Shown: positions 20,691 through 29,581, counted from the first letter of the stretch. The stretch: 45,340 nt of DNA from Pseudofrankia saprophytica (GCF_000235425.2 NZ_KI912266.1:247124-292463), one strand, 5' to 3'. Notes: generated from the sequence alone by a model not told the origin. Translations and numbers: made by a program.

Positions 20691-21445
20691 ATGCCGCAGC
20701 TGCCCACCATTCCCGACGTGAGCCGACGAGATCTCCTCCGGGGTGGCGTCATCCTGACCGCGGCCGGGGCGGCGGCGGCCACCGGCGTGCTGTCAGGCGG
20801 GCCGGCCTGGGCCGGCGGGGCGAACCTCGGCGGCCTGCCGTCCTTCACCTCCGGCGTGCAGTCCGCGGATGTGACCGCCAGGAGCGGAGTCATCTGGGCA
20901 CGTGCCGATCGGGCCGCCCAGATGATCGTGGAAGTGTCCGCCGCAGCAAGGCCACCTGGAAGGTCATCGCGAACGACCTGCCGCTCGGCCTGGTCGTCCC
21001 GGATGGCACCGCTGTCGAGGGTGTCGCCCAGGGCGACAACGGCGTCCCGCTCGGCCGTGAGGTCGAGTTCGCCCGCATCCTTTCATCGATCAAGCACAAC
21101 AAGGTGCGCAACACCGTGTGGCTGACCGCCGACGTGCACTACACGGCGGCCCTGCATTACACGCCGGACCGCGCCGCGTTCAAGGACTTCGACCAGTTCT
21201 GGGAGTTCGTCGCCGGGCCGGCCAACGCGGGGACCTTCGGGCCCAACGGCACGGACGGGACGTTCGGGCCGGAGGTCGTGTTCCAGAAGGTGCCACCGGC
21301 CGGCCAGTCGAACCTGCCGCCGTCGGCCGGGTACCAGTTCTTCGGGCGAGTCACGATCGACGGCTGGTCGCGGGCGCTGACCGTGGAGCTGCGGGACGCT
21401 TCCGGCACCGTCCTCTGGTCGAACCAGCTGCCGGCCGCCAGGTAA
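20691..21445 (+). pseudogene. phoD-like alkaline phosphatase remnant, internal deletion and frameshift
   Basis: The ATG at 20691 follows AAAGGAG and opens a twin-arginine signal peptide (VSRRDLLRGG, hydrophobic stretch, PAWAGG), then the PhoD N-domain (FTSGVQSADVTARSGVIWARAD..MIVEVS). At about 20938-20947 the reading frame jumps. The following text, in another frame, is the PhoD C-terminus: KATWKVIANDLPLGLVVPDG, NTVWLTADVHYTAALHY and an ending typical of the family. The middle of the enzyme, roughly 250 residues with most metal ligands, is missing. The frame of the first part ends at 21123-21125 in nonsense. Codon use on both sides is still normal, suggesting recent decay. A true phoD would be about 520 residues. 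Confidence 0.85.
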
Positions 21446-21512
21446 CCGCTCCCCGGCCGGTGTCGCGTCGTGTACCACGCAACGCGCCGCGGCACCGCAG
21501 GGCGCCCCGACT

Positions 21513-21548
21513 CCTGGTGGCGGCGGCAACGAGGCCGCCGCCACCAGG
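21513..21548 (+). terminator. 15-bp stem hairpin after phoD remnant
   Basis: CCTGGTGGCGGCGGC and GCCGCCGCCACCAGG pair perfectly around AACGAG. TATTTG follows. It lies 67 bases past the stop of the phoD remnant and so looks like its original terminator. Confidence 0.8.
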
Positions 21549-21656
21549 TATTTGCCTGCCCGCGCTCTCCGCCGAGGCCCGCCACGGCGATCCGGCGACG
21601 TCTCGCCAGTCAAACGGTCCCGCCCACGGCCTCTGAAGGTCGATCCGTGGCACCTG

Positions 21657-21738
21657 GGCATGCCTATTGGCAGGGCCATCTGACACGCTTCACCGATCGC
21701 CTTTGGGTGTGTGTCAGATAGGCGTGCCTATAGACAGG
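21657..21738. repeat. Composite direct/inverted repeat upstream of punA
   Basis: GGCATGCCTATTGGCAGG (21657) and GGCGTGCCTATAGACAGG (21721) are direct repeats 64 bases apart, 15 of 18 identical. Between them lies the inverted pair ATCTGACAC (21678) and GTGTCAGAT (21711). The second direct repeat also contributes to the perfect ATAGGC-GT-GCCTAT inverted repeat at 21718-21731. Confidence 0.6.
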
Positions 21739-21962
21739 CTGAGACGCCGCGGTTCGGCTGGCGGGCGAGACCTCGGCGGGGCGGGGCCTCAGGGTGAGGT
21801 CGGTCGGGCCCAGGGAATCAGTCCACGCGCCTCTGGCCGGCTGTCAGCGGCCCGCTCAGCGGTGTCCACGGCGCCACGCTCTGTGTTTTACATAACACCC
21901 ATGGCCTCAGGCGACCTTTCGTGCCAGTAGACGGCGTCGCCTGCACGGCCGCGGTCACGCCG

Positions 21963-21975
21963 TACAGTCGGGCCC
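21963..21975 (+). promoter_or_regulatory. -10 box TACAGT for leaderless punA transcript
   Basis: TACAGT (TANNNT) followed by seven bases and the GTG start; no Shine-Dalgarno is present. Confidence 0.5.
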
Positions 21976-22860
21976 GTGACGCAGCTTGCCGGCAATGCTG
22001 ACCATTCGGCCTCCGAGGGCGTGAGCAGAAACACCCCCGCGCCTTCATCAGCCGCGACGGCAACAGCCAGACCCGACGCCACCGCCTCCGCCGCCCGCCT
22101 GGCCGCGGTCACCGGCGCCGACAGGCATGACGTGGCGGTGGTGCTCGGGTCGGGCTGGAAGCCCGCCGCCGAGACCCTCGCGGCCCAGGGCCGGGTGCTC
22201 GCCGAGGTGTCGTTCGCCGAGCTAGGCGGCTTCCCGGAGACGACCGTGCCGGGGCACGGCGCGAGCGTTCGCTCCGTCGAGCTGAACGGCCGGCGGCTGT
22301 TGCTGTTCCTCGGCCGGGTGCATGCCTACGAGGGCCACGACCTCGCCCATGTCGTCCACGGGGTGCGCACCGCGTGTGCCACCGGCGTCGGCACTGTCGT
22401 GCTCACCAACGCGGCCGGCGGCCTGCGCGCCGACATGCGCGTCGGCCAGCCGGTGCTCGTCAGCGATCACCTGAACCTGACCGGCCGCTCACCGCTCGTC
22501 GGCCCCGCGTTCACCGACCTCACCGACGCCTACGCGCCGCGGCTGCGGGCGCTCGCCCGCGAGGTCGAACCGACCCTGGCCGAGGGGGTGTACGCGGCGC
22601 TCCCCGGCCCGCACTTCGAGACCCCGGCCGAGATCCGGATGCTGCGCACGCTGGGCGCCGACCTCGTCGGCATGTCGACCGTGCACGAGACGATCGCCGC
22701 CCGCAACGCCGGCGCCGAGGTTCTCGCGATCTCCCTGGTCACCAACCTCGCCGCCGGCATGACCGGCGAACCGCTCGATCACCTCGAGGTCCTCGCCGCC
22801 GGCGAGGCCGCGGCCACCCGCATGGGCGCCCTCCTCGCCGAGGTCGTCTCTCGCCTCTAG
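21976..22860 (+). CDS. punA: Purine nucleoside phosphorylase (trimeric type)
   Basis: It splits inosine or guanosine with phosphate into base and ribose-1-phosphate. The 294-residue protein shows [30 protein letters not shown] and [30 protein letters not shown], all typical of the trimeric, mammalian-like class (DeoD of M. tuberculosis, Rv3307). About 40 low-complexity residues precede the conserved core, a little longer than usual. The GTG start is fixed by the -10 box seven bases upstream and the lack of any later good ribosome site. Together with add, upp, deoC and the phosphohexomutase it makes up a nucleoside salvage set. Confidence 0.95.
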   Translation: MTQLAGNADHSASEGVSRNTPAPSSAATATARPDATASAARLAAVTGADRHDVAVVLGSGWKPAAETLAAQGRVLAEVSFAELGGFPETTVPGHGASVRSVELNGRRLLLFLGRVHAYEGHDLAHVVHGVRTACATGVGTVVLTNAAGGLRADMRVGQPVLVSDHLNLTGRSPLVGPAFTDLTDAYAPRLRALAREVEPTLAEGVYAALPGPHFETPAEIRMLRTLGADLVGMSTVHETIAARNAGAEVLAISLVTNLAAGMTGEPLDHLEVLAAGEAAATRMGALLAEVVSRL

Positions 22861-23160
22861 CAATCAGGGCCCGGCCCGGCCCCGGCCTGGTCGGGTCGGG
22901 TCGGGTGCGGCGATGGAAGCTGCCGGCGGCCGGTATCGCGAGGGGCCGCCCATGATCTGGTGGATTCCTCGGAGCTCTGACCCGGAAGATCCCACCGGAT
23001 CATGATCAGACCCATGGTCCGGTGGGATCTTCCGCGCCGTCCGGATCAACCCTCACGAGCTCTCCCCTCAACCCGCCGCCGGGGCGTCAGGCGCTGGGGC
23101 GCCGCGGCGTCGGGGCATTGGGGGTCAGGGCGTGGTGCCGGTCGTCGGAATGCCACGTCG
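22861..23160. other. Gene-free gap between convergent punA and SDR gene
   Basis: 300 bases. It starts with a GC palindromic patch and a GGGTC triplication (22889-22908) with four closely spaced G-runs, then the dispersed repeat copy 2 with its palindromic extension. The remainder shows nothing. Confidence 0.5.
22967..23034. repeat. Dispersed 36-bp repeat, copy 2, with 17-bp inverted extension
   Basis: Bases 22967-23002 match the copy at 12120-12155 in 31 of 36 positions. Here GGAAGATCCCACCGGA (22984) is mirrored by TCCGGTGGGATCTTCC (23018), a perfect 16-bp stem (17 with the flanking C-G), around an 18-base loop. The hairpin would also work as a two-way terminator for the convergent genes. 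Confidence 0.75.
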
Positions 23161-23961
23161 TCACAGGGTTTTGATCAGGCCGCCGTCGATGGTGAAGTCG
23201 GCGCCGGTCACGTTGCCGGCGCGCTCGCCGGCGAGCAGGACGACCAGGTCGGCGACCTCGTCGGGCTGGGTGAACCGGCCCGACGCCGCGTCGGCCGCCG
23301 CCCCGGCCGCGACGTCCTTCGCCGCGACACCGTTCTTTCGCGCGATGCGTTCGGCGACGCCGCCGGCACCTAGCCACAGGTCGGTGGCCACCGGGCCGGG
23401 GCTGATCGTGTTGACCCTGATCCCGTGGGCTGCGACCTCCTTGGACAGGGACTTCGAGAAGTTCGTGAGCGCGCCCTTGGCCGCGCTGTAGTCGATCACC
23501 GCCGGGTCGGGCAGGAACGCGTTGACCGAGCTGACCGTCACGATCGAGCCGTGCCCGGCGGCGATCATGTGCGGCAGCACCGCGCGCGTGGCCCGCACCG
23601 CCACCATCAGGTTGAGGTTGATCGAGCCGAGCCACTGCTCGTCGGTGACGGCGAGGAACCCGTCGAGCCTCGGCGGCGCGCCGCCGACGTTGTTGACGAG
23701 CACGTCGATCCGTCCACCGGACCGCTCGGCGACCTCCGCCGCCCGCGTGACCAGCTCCGCCGGGCCCTTCGGGTCGGAGAGGTCGACCAGCACCGACACC
23801 GCCGAACCAGCGGCGACCAGCTCGTCGAGCTGCGCGGACGACGCCCGCGACCCGGCCACGACCGTCGCGCCCTCGGCCACCAGGGCTCGCGTCACGGCCA
23901 GGCCGATCCCCCGGCTCGCGCCGGTCACGATGGCGGTCCTGCCCCGCAGTCCCATGTCCAC
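23161..23961 (-). CDS. Short-chain dehydrogenase/reductase (SDR)
   Basis: The 266-residue Rossmann-fold oxidoreductase has the classical cofactor motif TGASRGIG, the NNVGG structural motif and the catalytic S-Y-K set (SSVNAFLPD..DYSAAKG). It ends GNVTGADFTIDGG, typical of 3-oxoacyl reductase-like members. The GTG at 23961 is five bases from GGGGAG and is preferred over the ATG two codons later, which would be 11 bases away. The substrate is unknown; the basic residue after the glycine motif (SRASS) weakly favours NADPH. It is not part of the conserved mycobacterial order. Confidence 0.93.
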   Translation of the reverse strand: MDMGLRGRTAIVTGASRGIGLAVTRALVAEGATVVAGSRASSAQLDELVAAGSAVSVLVDLSDPKGPAELVTRAAEVAERSGGRIDVLVNNVGGAPPRLDGFLAVTDEQWLGSINLNLMVAVRATRAVLPHMIAAGHGSIVTVSSVNAFLPDPAVIDYSAAKGALTNFSKSLSKEVAAHGIRVNTISPGPVATDLWLGAGGVAERIARKNGVAAKDVAAGAAADAASGRFTQPDEVADLVVLLAGERAGNVTGADFTIDGGLIKTL

Positions 23962-24179
23962 GATGTCTCCCCTGACCTTGGGTGATCGGCTCCGACGCAC
24001 GTTGCGCGCAGGGCAACCGTAGGTTCGCGAGGCCGCCTGCGCATCGGTAAGGCGACTGCCCCGGCGACTCCGTCCCGCGCGTCCGCTCGCGGTTCCCACC
24101 TGATCGGCGACCCCGCTCCGGCCGTCGGAACCACCCGGGTCGCGCCCCCGCTCGCGGCCGATGCGGGCAGCATGGGGGC

Positions 24180-26030
24180 GTGGAGGACAGCGAGGCACGC
24201 CCGGGGCCCGGTTCATCACCCGAGTCGTTGGTCGTGGCCGCGCGGGCCTGGCTGGCCGACGATCCGGACCCGGCGGACCGGGCGGAGATCGAGGCGCTGC
24301 TGAACGCGGTGGCCACGGGCGGCAACGCTGACGAAGACAGAGACGGAAACGCTGACGGAGACAGCGACGCTGACGGCGGCGAGGCTGACGACGGCGAGGC
24401 TGCCGCCGCCGGGGCGGTGGCGTGGGCGGACCTGGCGGACCGGTTCGCCGGGCCGCTGCGGTTCGGGACCGCGGGCCTGCGCGGCCCGGTGCGGGCCGGC
24501 CCCAACGGGATGAACACCGCCGTCGTCCTGCGCGCCGCCGCCGGTCTCGCCAGCTGGCTCGTGGCAAACCGGTCGAAGAGCCCGGCGCCCGCCGGCGCCG
24601 CGTCAGCCGACGCGCGCGGCATGGCCCACGCCGCCGCGGGCAGCTCAGCGGATCCCGCGCCGCCGTCCGTGGTCATCGGGTTCGACGCACGACGCCGCAG
24701 CGACGCGTTCGCGCTGGCCAGCGCGCGGGCGTTCGCGGGCGCGGGGCTGCGGGTGCTGCTGCTGCCGGGGCCACTTCCCACGCCGGTGCTGGCGTTCGCC
24801 GTCCGCCATCTCGACGCCGACGCGGGCGTGATGGTGACCGCGAGCCACAACCCAGCGCCCGACAACGGCTACAAGGTCTATCTCGGCGGCCCGCTGGGCG
24901 ATGCCGGCCGCGGGGCCCAGCTGGTCTCACCCGCCGACGAGCAGATCGAGGCGGCCATCGCCGCCGCCTCGCCGGCCGCGCGGACGCCGCTCGCCGATAC
25001 GTGGACCCAGCTCGGCGACGAGATCGTGGCCGCCTACGTCACGGCCGCGGCGGCACCGACCCCACGAGAGAGCGAGCTGGGCGCTGGGCGGGACGCCGCC
25101 GGGGAAGCGACGGCAGGGCCCGGGCCGCGGATCGCGTACACCCCGCTGCACGGGGTCGGGCTTGGCGTGCTGCGGCGGGTCTTCGCGGCCGCCGGGCTCC
25201 CGGAGCCGGTGGTCGTCGCCGAGCAGGCGGAGCCAGATCCGGACTTTCCGACCGCGCGGTTCCCGAACCCCGAGGAACCGGGGGTGATGGAGCGGGTGCT
25301 GGCCCTCGGCGCCCGGATCGGCGCGGACGTCGTCCTCGCGAACGATCCGGACGCGGACCGGCTGGCGGTCGCCGTCGGCGGGCGGGTCCTCACCGGCGAC
25401 GAGCTGGGCCTGCTGCTCGCCGACGAGATCCTCCTGCGCACCCCCGGCCCGGTCGCCAGTACGGTTGTCAGCTCGACCGCCCTGCGCACCCTGGCCGCGC
25501 GCCGGGGTGTCCGCTACGCCGCGACCCTCACGGGCTTCAAGTGGATCATGCGGGGGGACCCGGACCTGGTCTTCGGCTACGAGGAAGCCCTCGGCTACGC
25601 CGTCCGCCCGGACCTCGTCCGCGACAAGGACGGTCTCACCGCGGCCGTCACGGTCGCCCGGATGGCTGCCGCCGAGGCCGCCCGCGGCCGGACCCTCCTC
25701 GACCGCCTCGACGAGCTGAACCGCGAGCTCGGCGCGCCCGCCACCGCCCAGGTCTCGATCCGGGTCCCCGACCTGGCCGCCAGCGCCGAGCTGATGCGCC
25801 GCCTGCGCGCTACCGCGCCGGCGGACGTCGCCGGGCTGAAGGTCGTGATCGTCACGGACCTGCTGGTCTCGTCGGGCCTGCCCGCGTCCGACGTCCTGAT
25901 CTTCACGCTTGCCGGAGACGCCCGCGCCGTCGTCCGCCCCAGCGGCACCGAGCCCAAGCTCAAGATCTACCTGGAGGCGACCGCCGACCGCCTACCTCCG
26001 CTCATCTCCTGGGCCCGCGGCCTGGCGTAG
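24180..26030 (+). CDS. pmmB: Phosphohexomutase (phosphomannomutase/phosphoglucomutase family, PmmB-like)
   Basis: It moves phosphate between positions 1 and 6 (or 5) of a sugar; the position near punA and deoC and the M. tuberculosis orthologue PmmB would also suit phosphopentomutase-type activity on ribose-1-phosphate. The 616-residue protein has the catalytic serine loop VTASHNPAPDNGYKVY, the metal loop NDPDADRLAVAV, the sugar loop FGYEEALGYAV and the phosphate loop RPSGTEPKLKIYLE. An acidic, repetitive insert of about 30 residues (Asp/Gly/Ala-rich, bases about 24322-24410) breaks the N-terminal region and explains the length over the usual 530-560. The GTG start is preceded by a G-run; CAGCAT is only a partial -10. 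Confidence 0.92.
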   Translation: MEDSEARPGPGSSPESLVVAARAWLADDPDPADRAEIEALLNAVATGGNADEDRDGNADGDSDADGGEADDGEAAAAGAVAWADLADRFAGPLRFGTAGLRGPVRAGPNGMNTAVVLRAAAGLASWLVANRSKSPAPAGAASADARGMAHAAAGSSADPAPPSVVIGFDARRRSDAFALASARAFAGAGLRVLLLPGPLPTPVLAFAVRHLDADAGVMVTASHNPAPDNGYKVYLGGPLGDAGRGAQLVSPADEQIEAAIAAASPAARTPLADTWTQLGDEIVAAYVTAAAAPTPRESELGAGRDAAGEATAGPGPRIAYTPLHGVGLGVLRRVFAAAGLPEPVVVAEQAEPDPDFPTARFPNPEEPGVMERVLALGARIGADVVLANDPDADRLAVAVGGRVLTGDELGLLLADEILLRTPGPVASTVVSSTALRTLAARRGVRYAATLTGFKWIMRGDPDLVFGYEEALGYAVRPDLVRDKDGLTAAVTVARMAAAEAARGRTLLDRLDELNRELGAPATAQVSIRVPDLAASAELMRRLRATAPADVAGLKVVIVTDLLVSSGLPASDVLIFTLAGDARAVVRPSGTEPKLKIYLEATADRLPPLISWARGLA

Positions 26031-26080
26031 CGGGAGCCGCCCGGGACGACGGCGGCTCCCGGGCACCGGCCGTCGTCCCG
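26031..26080. terminator. Two overlapping, mutually exclusive hairpins between convergent genes
   Basis: CGGGAGCCGCC pairs with GGCGGCTCCCG (26031-26061). CGGGACGACGG (26042), which includes the loop of the first, pairs with CCGTCGTCCCG (26070-26080). Each stem is 11 bp and perfect. They start right after the pmmB stop and precede the end of the OmpA-like gene on the other strand. Confidence 0.6.
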
Positions 26081-26106
26081 TCTCGTCTCGCCTCCCGAGC
26101 CAGGTC

Positions 26107-27114
26107 CTAAGCCGACGGGGTCAGGCGGAGGGTGACAGTACGGTTGCGGGCGCGGTCGGCCGGCGTGTTCGGGTAGAGGGGGACGGCGCTGCCGGCGGCC
26201 GAGACGGTGATCTGGGCCGGGGACAGGCCCGCGCCGGCGAGCGCCGCGGCGGCCGCCCCGGCGCGGGCCTGGCTGAGGGCCGTGTTGTCGGCGTAGAGGC
26301 CGCCAGGGGGGACCGGCAGGTCGTCGCTGTGGCCGACGACCTCGACGGCGACCCCGGGAATGGCGGCGATCCGGGCACCGACCCGGGCAAGCGCCGCGGC
26401 CCCGTCCGGGCTCAGGGCCGCGCCGCCCTCGAACAGCCGCGCGCCGAAGAGCAGGACGACCTGGCCGCCGGCCCTGGTCACCGTCACCTCGGGGCCGGCG
26501 ACCCCGTCGGCGAGCGCCTGGAGCGGCGAGGCCACGGGCGACGCCGCAGATGACCCCACGGACGGCGCCGCCGCCGGGGCGGTCGTCTCCGATGGCAGAC
26601 CGGGACCGGCCGACGCCGTGCCCGGACCGCCCGACGCGGCGAGGGCGGCCGGAGGCACCGCCGTCGCCGTCGCGTCGCTGTCCCCGCCGGTCGCCGATGC
26701 GTCGGCGACCGCCCAGCCGAGCAGCGCCCCGCCGCCGAACAGCACGGCGGCGGCGAGCGCGGCACCGGCGACCCGGCCACGGGTCGTGACGTGCCGGCCC
26801 TCCAGGGCCGCGATCCTGCGCAGCCCGGCGACGGCCTCGGCCTCGTGGCCGCCGAGCTCGGCGGCGCGCCGCCACTGCTGGGCGGCGGCGTCGAGCCGGC
26901 CCTGCTGGGCGTGGATCCGGGCGAGCAGGTCACGCTCGGGCGCGGTGTGGGCGCGCCGGGCACCCAGCTCGTCGAGCAGGGCCAGGGCACGCCCGTGCTG
27001 GCCCGCGCGGGCCAGGTCGGTGGCCCGGGCGACGGTGGCCTCGTCGACGAGCGCCCCGAACGGGTCCGCCTCGGGCGGGTCCGCCCTATCGGCGGAAGTG
27101 GCCGAACGGGTCAT
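26107..27114 (-). CDS. TPR-TM-OmpA-family protein
   Basis: The 335-residue protein has three parts. Residues about 28-106 are paired helices of TPR type (ARAGQHGRALALLDEL, AQQGRLDAAAQQWRRA). Residues about 115-137 form one transmembrane helix, and an Ala/Pro/Ser-rich spacer follows. Residues about 215-335 are an OmpA-like domain with VEVVGHSDD, NTALSQARAGAAAAAL and NTPADRARNRTVTL, which in other proteins binds peptidoglycan. Topology would be TPR inside and OmpA domain outside. The ATG follows GGAGGG at five bases and lies inside the end of the Hsp70 gene (29-base overlap), so it is the last gene of the chaperone operon. It could tie the Hsp70 machine to the cell wall; this is inference. Confidence 0.88.
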   Translation of the reverse strand: MTRSATSADRADPPEADPFGALVDEATVARATDLARAGQHGRALALLDELGARRAHTAPERDLLARIHAQQGRLDAAAQQWRRAAELGGHEAEAVAGLRRIAALEGRHVTTRGRVAGAALAAAVLFGGGALLGWAVADASATGGDSDATATAVPPAALAASGGPGTASAGPGLPSETTAPAAAPSVGSSAASPVASPLQALADGVAGPEVTVTRAGGQVVLLFGARLFEGGAALSPDGAAALARVGARIAAIPGVAVEVVGHSDDLPVPPGGLYADNTALSQARAGAAAAALAGAGLSPAQITVSAAGSAVPLYPNTPADRARNRTVTLRLTPSA

Positions 27115-29581
27115 CGGGGCCCTCCGTCCTGGGCAGCAGGTCGATGAGCTGGCGGACGACGTTGCGCAGCCGGTCCAGGCTGCCGCTTTCCAGTGCCCGG
27201 TCGCCGTCCTCGAACAGCCGGTTCGCGAGTGCCTGGTCGCGCATGCTCGCGCGGTGCTCCTTGAGGGCCTCGAACCGGGCGGCGTCGAGGCCGCCGGTCT
27301 TCTTGTTGAACAGCACCATGAGGAAGATGCGCAGTTCGTCGGTCCGGGTGTGCAGCAGCTCGACGTCGTGGGAGCCCAGCGCGGCGCGCAGGTCGGACAC
27401 GAGCAGGTCGTAGCGGCGCCGGTCGCCGCGGTCGGCGAACTCCTCGATCACCCGGGGGGCCTGGGACAGCAGCTCCTCGGCGTCGCGCACCGCCCGCGGC
27501 CAGGCGAGGGCCCGCTCCACCTGGTCGAGCCGCGCCTGCAGGTCCAGCAACCGCTTCGCGGCGGTGCCAGCCGCGTCCGCGTCGCCGTTGTTGTACGCGG
27601 CCAGGTCGTCGTCGAGCTGCTCGGCGACGCGCTCGTTGTCGATCTCTGCCAGCCGGGCGAGCGATTCGGCGTCGTTCGCCTGTCGGGCGGCGTCCTCCAG
27701 CTCGCGGCGGCGGGCCTGCTCGACGCGCGCCGAGTTGCGTAGTTCGCCCGCGTTCGGCGCGGCCTGGGAGCGCAGGTCGAGCTGGGTCTCGAACTCCTCG
27801 TCGAGAAGCGGCACGTACGCCCTCGCCGCGACGATGCGGGAGGCGTCGATCTCGATCGTCACCTCGACCTCGGTGCTGACCGGGAGGTCACGGCGCACCT
27901 GGCTGGCCAGGATCTCGAGGTCGCCGACGTGGCGGTTGCGGTCGGCCCGGTCGTACTCGCCCTCCAGCACCGGGATGCGCAGCAGCCCGCCGGACTGGCC
28001 CCGGCTCAGCGCCACCGTCGTGCGCAGCACGTCACTGCCGCGGCCCGGGATGCGGGAGCCCTTCGTGAGCAGCCAGATGACCTTGTTCCCCTCCAGGGCG
28101 ATGCCCACGGAGTGGGTCATCGCCGCCTCCGGCGCGACCGTGCCGATCGTGTAGGCCAGGCTGGCGGGCTCGGCCTGCTGGCGGCGCCCCGCGGAGTCCT
28201 CCAGCAGGATCGCGAACTCGTTGCGCACCCCGGGGGCCGCCGACAGCGCCGTGATGAACCCGCCGGTCGCCGACAGTGGGATCTTGCCGCTGCGCCACGG
28301 CGGGCGCGCCTGGGCGTTGACGAACTCGATCGTGAGGCCGGCCACGCCCGCGCCGGCGGGGCCGCGGACGACGCCGCCGATCTGCGGCTCCGGGTCGGCG
28401 CCGATCGGGTTGTACTCCAGCTCGACCGTGTAGGCGCCGGTGACGGCCGGGGTGGGGATGGCGGTGTCGAGCCGCTGGGTCCCCGCGAAGATCGCCGCGC
28501 CGCGCGCGACGACCGTCATCGGGTCCTGGGTGATGTCGATCGGGATGCCCAGCTCGCCCGCGACCCGTTCGCGCAGGTACGGCATCAGGGTGGGGCCGCC
28601 GACGAGCAGCACCCGGTCGATGGCGCCGGGCGCGAGCTTCGCGTCGCGCAACGCCTTCTGGCAGATGTTGACCGCCCGGGCGACGAACGGGTCGGTGAGC
28701 CGCTCCACCTCGTCGCGGCGCAGGTCGTGGACGAACTCGACCGGCTGCCCCCGGTCGTCGACGCACAGCGGCGGGTCGTCCAGCTCGATGGTCGCGCTCG
28801 TCGCGACCGACAGCGTGATCTTCGCTTCCTCGGCCGCGCGCTTGAGCCGGGCGATGGCCGCCGCCCAGCGCGGGTTTCCCCGGGCGAAGTCGGTCAGCGG
28901 GTACTGGGCGAGCAGGGGCGGGATCAGCAGCTGCTCGACGATCGCCCAGTCGATCAGCTTGCCGCCGAGGAAGTTGTCACCCTCGTGGTTGACGATGTCG
29001 AACTCGCCGTCGCGGACGTGCACCACGGCGGCGTCGAACGTGCCCCCGCCGAGGTCGAAGACCAGCCGGTAGATGTTGTCCTCGTCGCGCTGGAAGCCAT
29101 AGGCCAGGGCGGCCGCGGTCGGCTCCTGCAGCAGCGGCGCATGGGCCAGGCCGGCCTCCCTCGCGGCGCGGCGGGTCGCGTCGCACTGGTTGAGGTCGAA
29201 CGCCGCCGGGACCGTGATGACGGCCGCCTGGATGTCGTCGCCTGTCCGCGCCTGCGCGTCGGCCTTCAGCCGGCGCAGCACCTCCGCGGACAGCGACTCG
29301 GGGCTCATCGTCAGCTGGCCGTCGCGGAAGCGCTTCTCCGAGTCGCGCTGGCCCATCTGGAGCTTGAACTCGGCGGCGGTGTTGTCGACGTCGTGCTCGA
29401 CGCGTTCCCGGGCGCGGTCGCCGACGTGGATGCGACCGTGCCGGTCCACGTAGACGGCCGACGGCGTGGTGTCACGCTGGGCCGAGTTCTTGATGATCTG
29501 GGCCTCGGTGCCAACGAGCATCGCGATCGCGCTGTTCGTCGTGCCGAGGTCGATCCCGAAGTCCACGGTCGACCGTGCCAT
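27086..29581 (-). CDS. Divergent Hsp70 (DnaK-family) protein with extended C-terminus
   Basis: The 831-residue protein is much longer than DnaK (about 620). The ATPase domain (1 to about 380) is complete: FGIDLGTTNSAIAM (phosphate 1), VFDLGGGTFDAAVV (phosphate 2) and VLLVGGPTLMPYLRERV (adenosine). After it comes a beta-rich segment resembling an inserted Ig-like sandwich (about 395-490, GGVVRGPAGAGVAGLTIEFV), then a diverged substrate-binding region (about 500-620). A long helical C-terminus with coiled-coil character follows (about 625-831). The DnaK EEVD-type tail is absent. Its ATG overlaps the TGA of the GrpE-like gene by one base, with AGGAGAGG upstream. It is probably a specialised Hsp70 rather than the housekeeping DnaK, whose genes (dnaK-grpE-dnaJ-hspR) are elsewhere. 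Confidence 0.93.
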   Translation of the reverse strand: MARSTVDFGIDLGTTNSAIAMLVGTEAQIIKNSAQRDTTPSAVYVDRHGRIHVGDRARERVEHDVDNTAAEFKLQMGQRDSEKRFRDGQLTMSPESLSAEVLRRLKADAQARTGDDIQAAVITVPAAFDLNQCDATRRAAREAGLAHAPLLQEPTAAALAYGFQRDEDNIYRLVFDLGGGTFDAAVVHVRDGEFDIVNHEGDNFLGGKLIDWAIVEQLLIPPLLAQYPLTDFARGNPRWAAAIARLKRAAEEAKITLSVATSATIELDDPPLCVDDRGQPVEFVHDLRRDEVERLTDPFVARAVNICQKALRDAKLAPGAIDRVLLVGGPTLMPYLRERVAGELGIPIDITQDPMTVVARGAAIFAGTQRLDTAIPTPAVTGAYTVELEYNPIGADPEPQIGGVVRGPAGAGVAGLTIEFVNAQARPPWRSGKIPLSATGGFITALSAAPGVRNEFAILLEDSAGRRQQAEPASLAYTIGTVAPEAAMTHSVGIALEGNKVIWLLTKGSRIPGRGSDVLRTTVALSRGQSGGLLRIPVLEGEYDRADRNRHVGDLEILASQVRRDLPVSTEVEVTIEIDASRIVAARAYVPLLDEEFETQLDLRSQAAPNAGELRNSARVEQARRRELEDAARQANDAESLARLAEIDNERVAEQLDDDLAAYNNGDADAAGTAAKRLLDLQARLDQVERALAWPRAVRDAEELLSQAPRVIEEFADRGDRRRYDLLVSDLRAALGSHDVELLHTRTDELRIFLMVLFNKKTGGLDAARFEALKEHRASMRDQALANRLFEDGDRALESGSLDRLRNVVRQLIDLLPRTEGPDDPFGHFRR

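Larger units (their letters stand above)
21446..21975. other. Gene-free region between phoD remnant and punA
   Basis: 530 bases. In order it holds the terminator hairpin at 21513, the composite repeat at 21657-21738, an AT-rich inverted repeat GTGTT-TTACAT-AACAC at 21883-21898 that stands out from the GC-rich background, and the punA -10 box. No gene was seen. Confidence 0.55.

Noticed and set aside
22889-22908. GGGTC triplication as a functional G-quadruplex
   Set aside because: Only three runs of three G plus one of two, in a GC-rich gap with no gene start nearby; too weak to claim.
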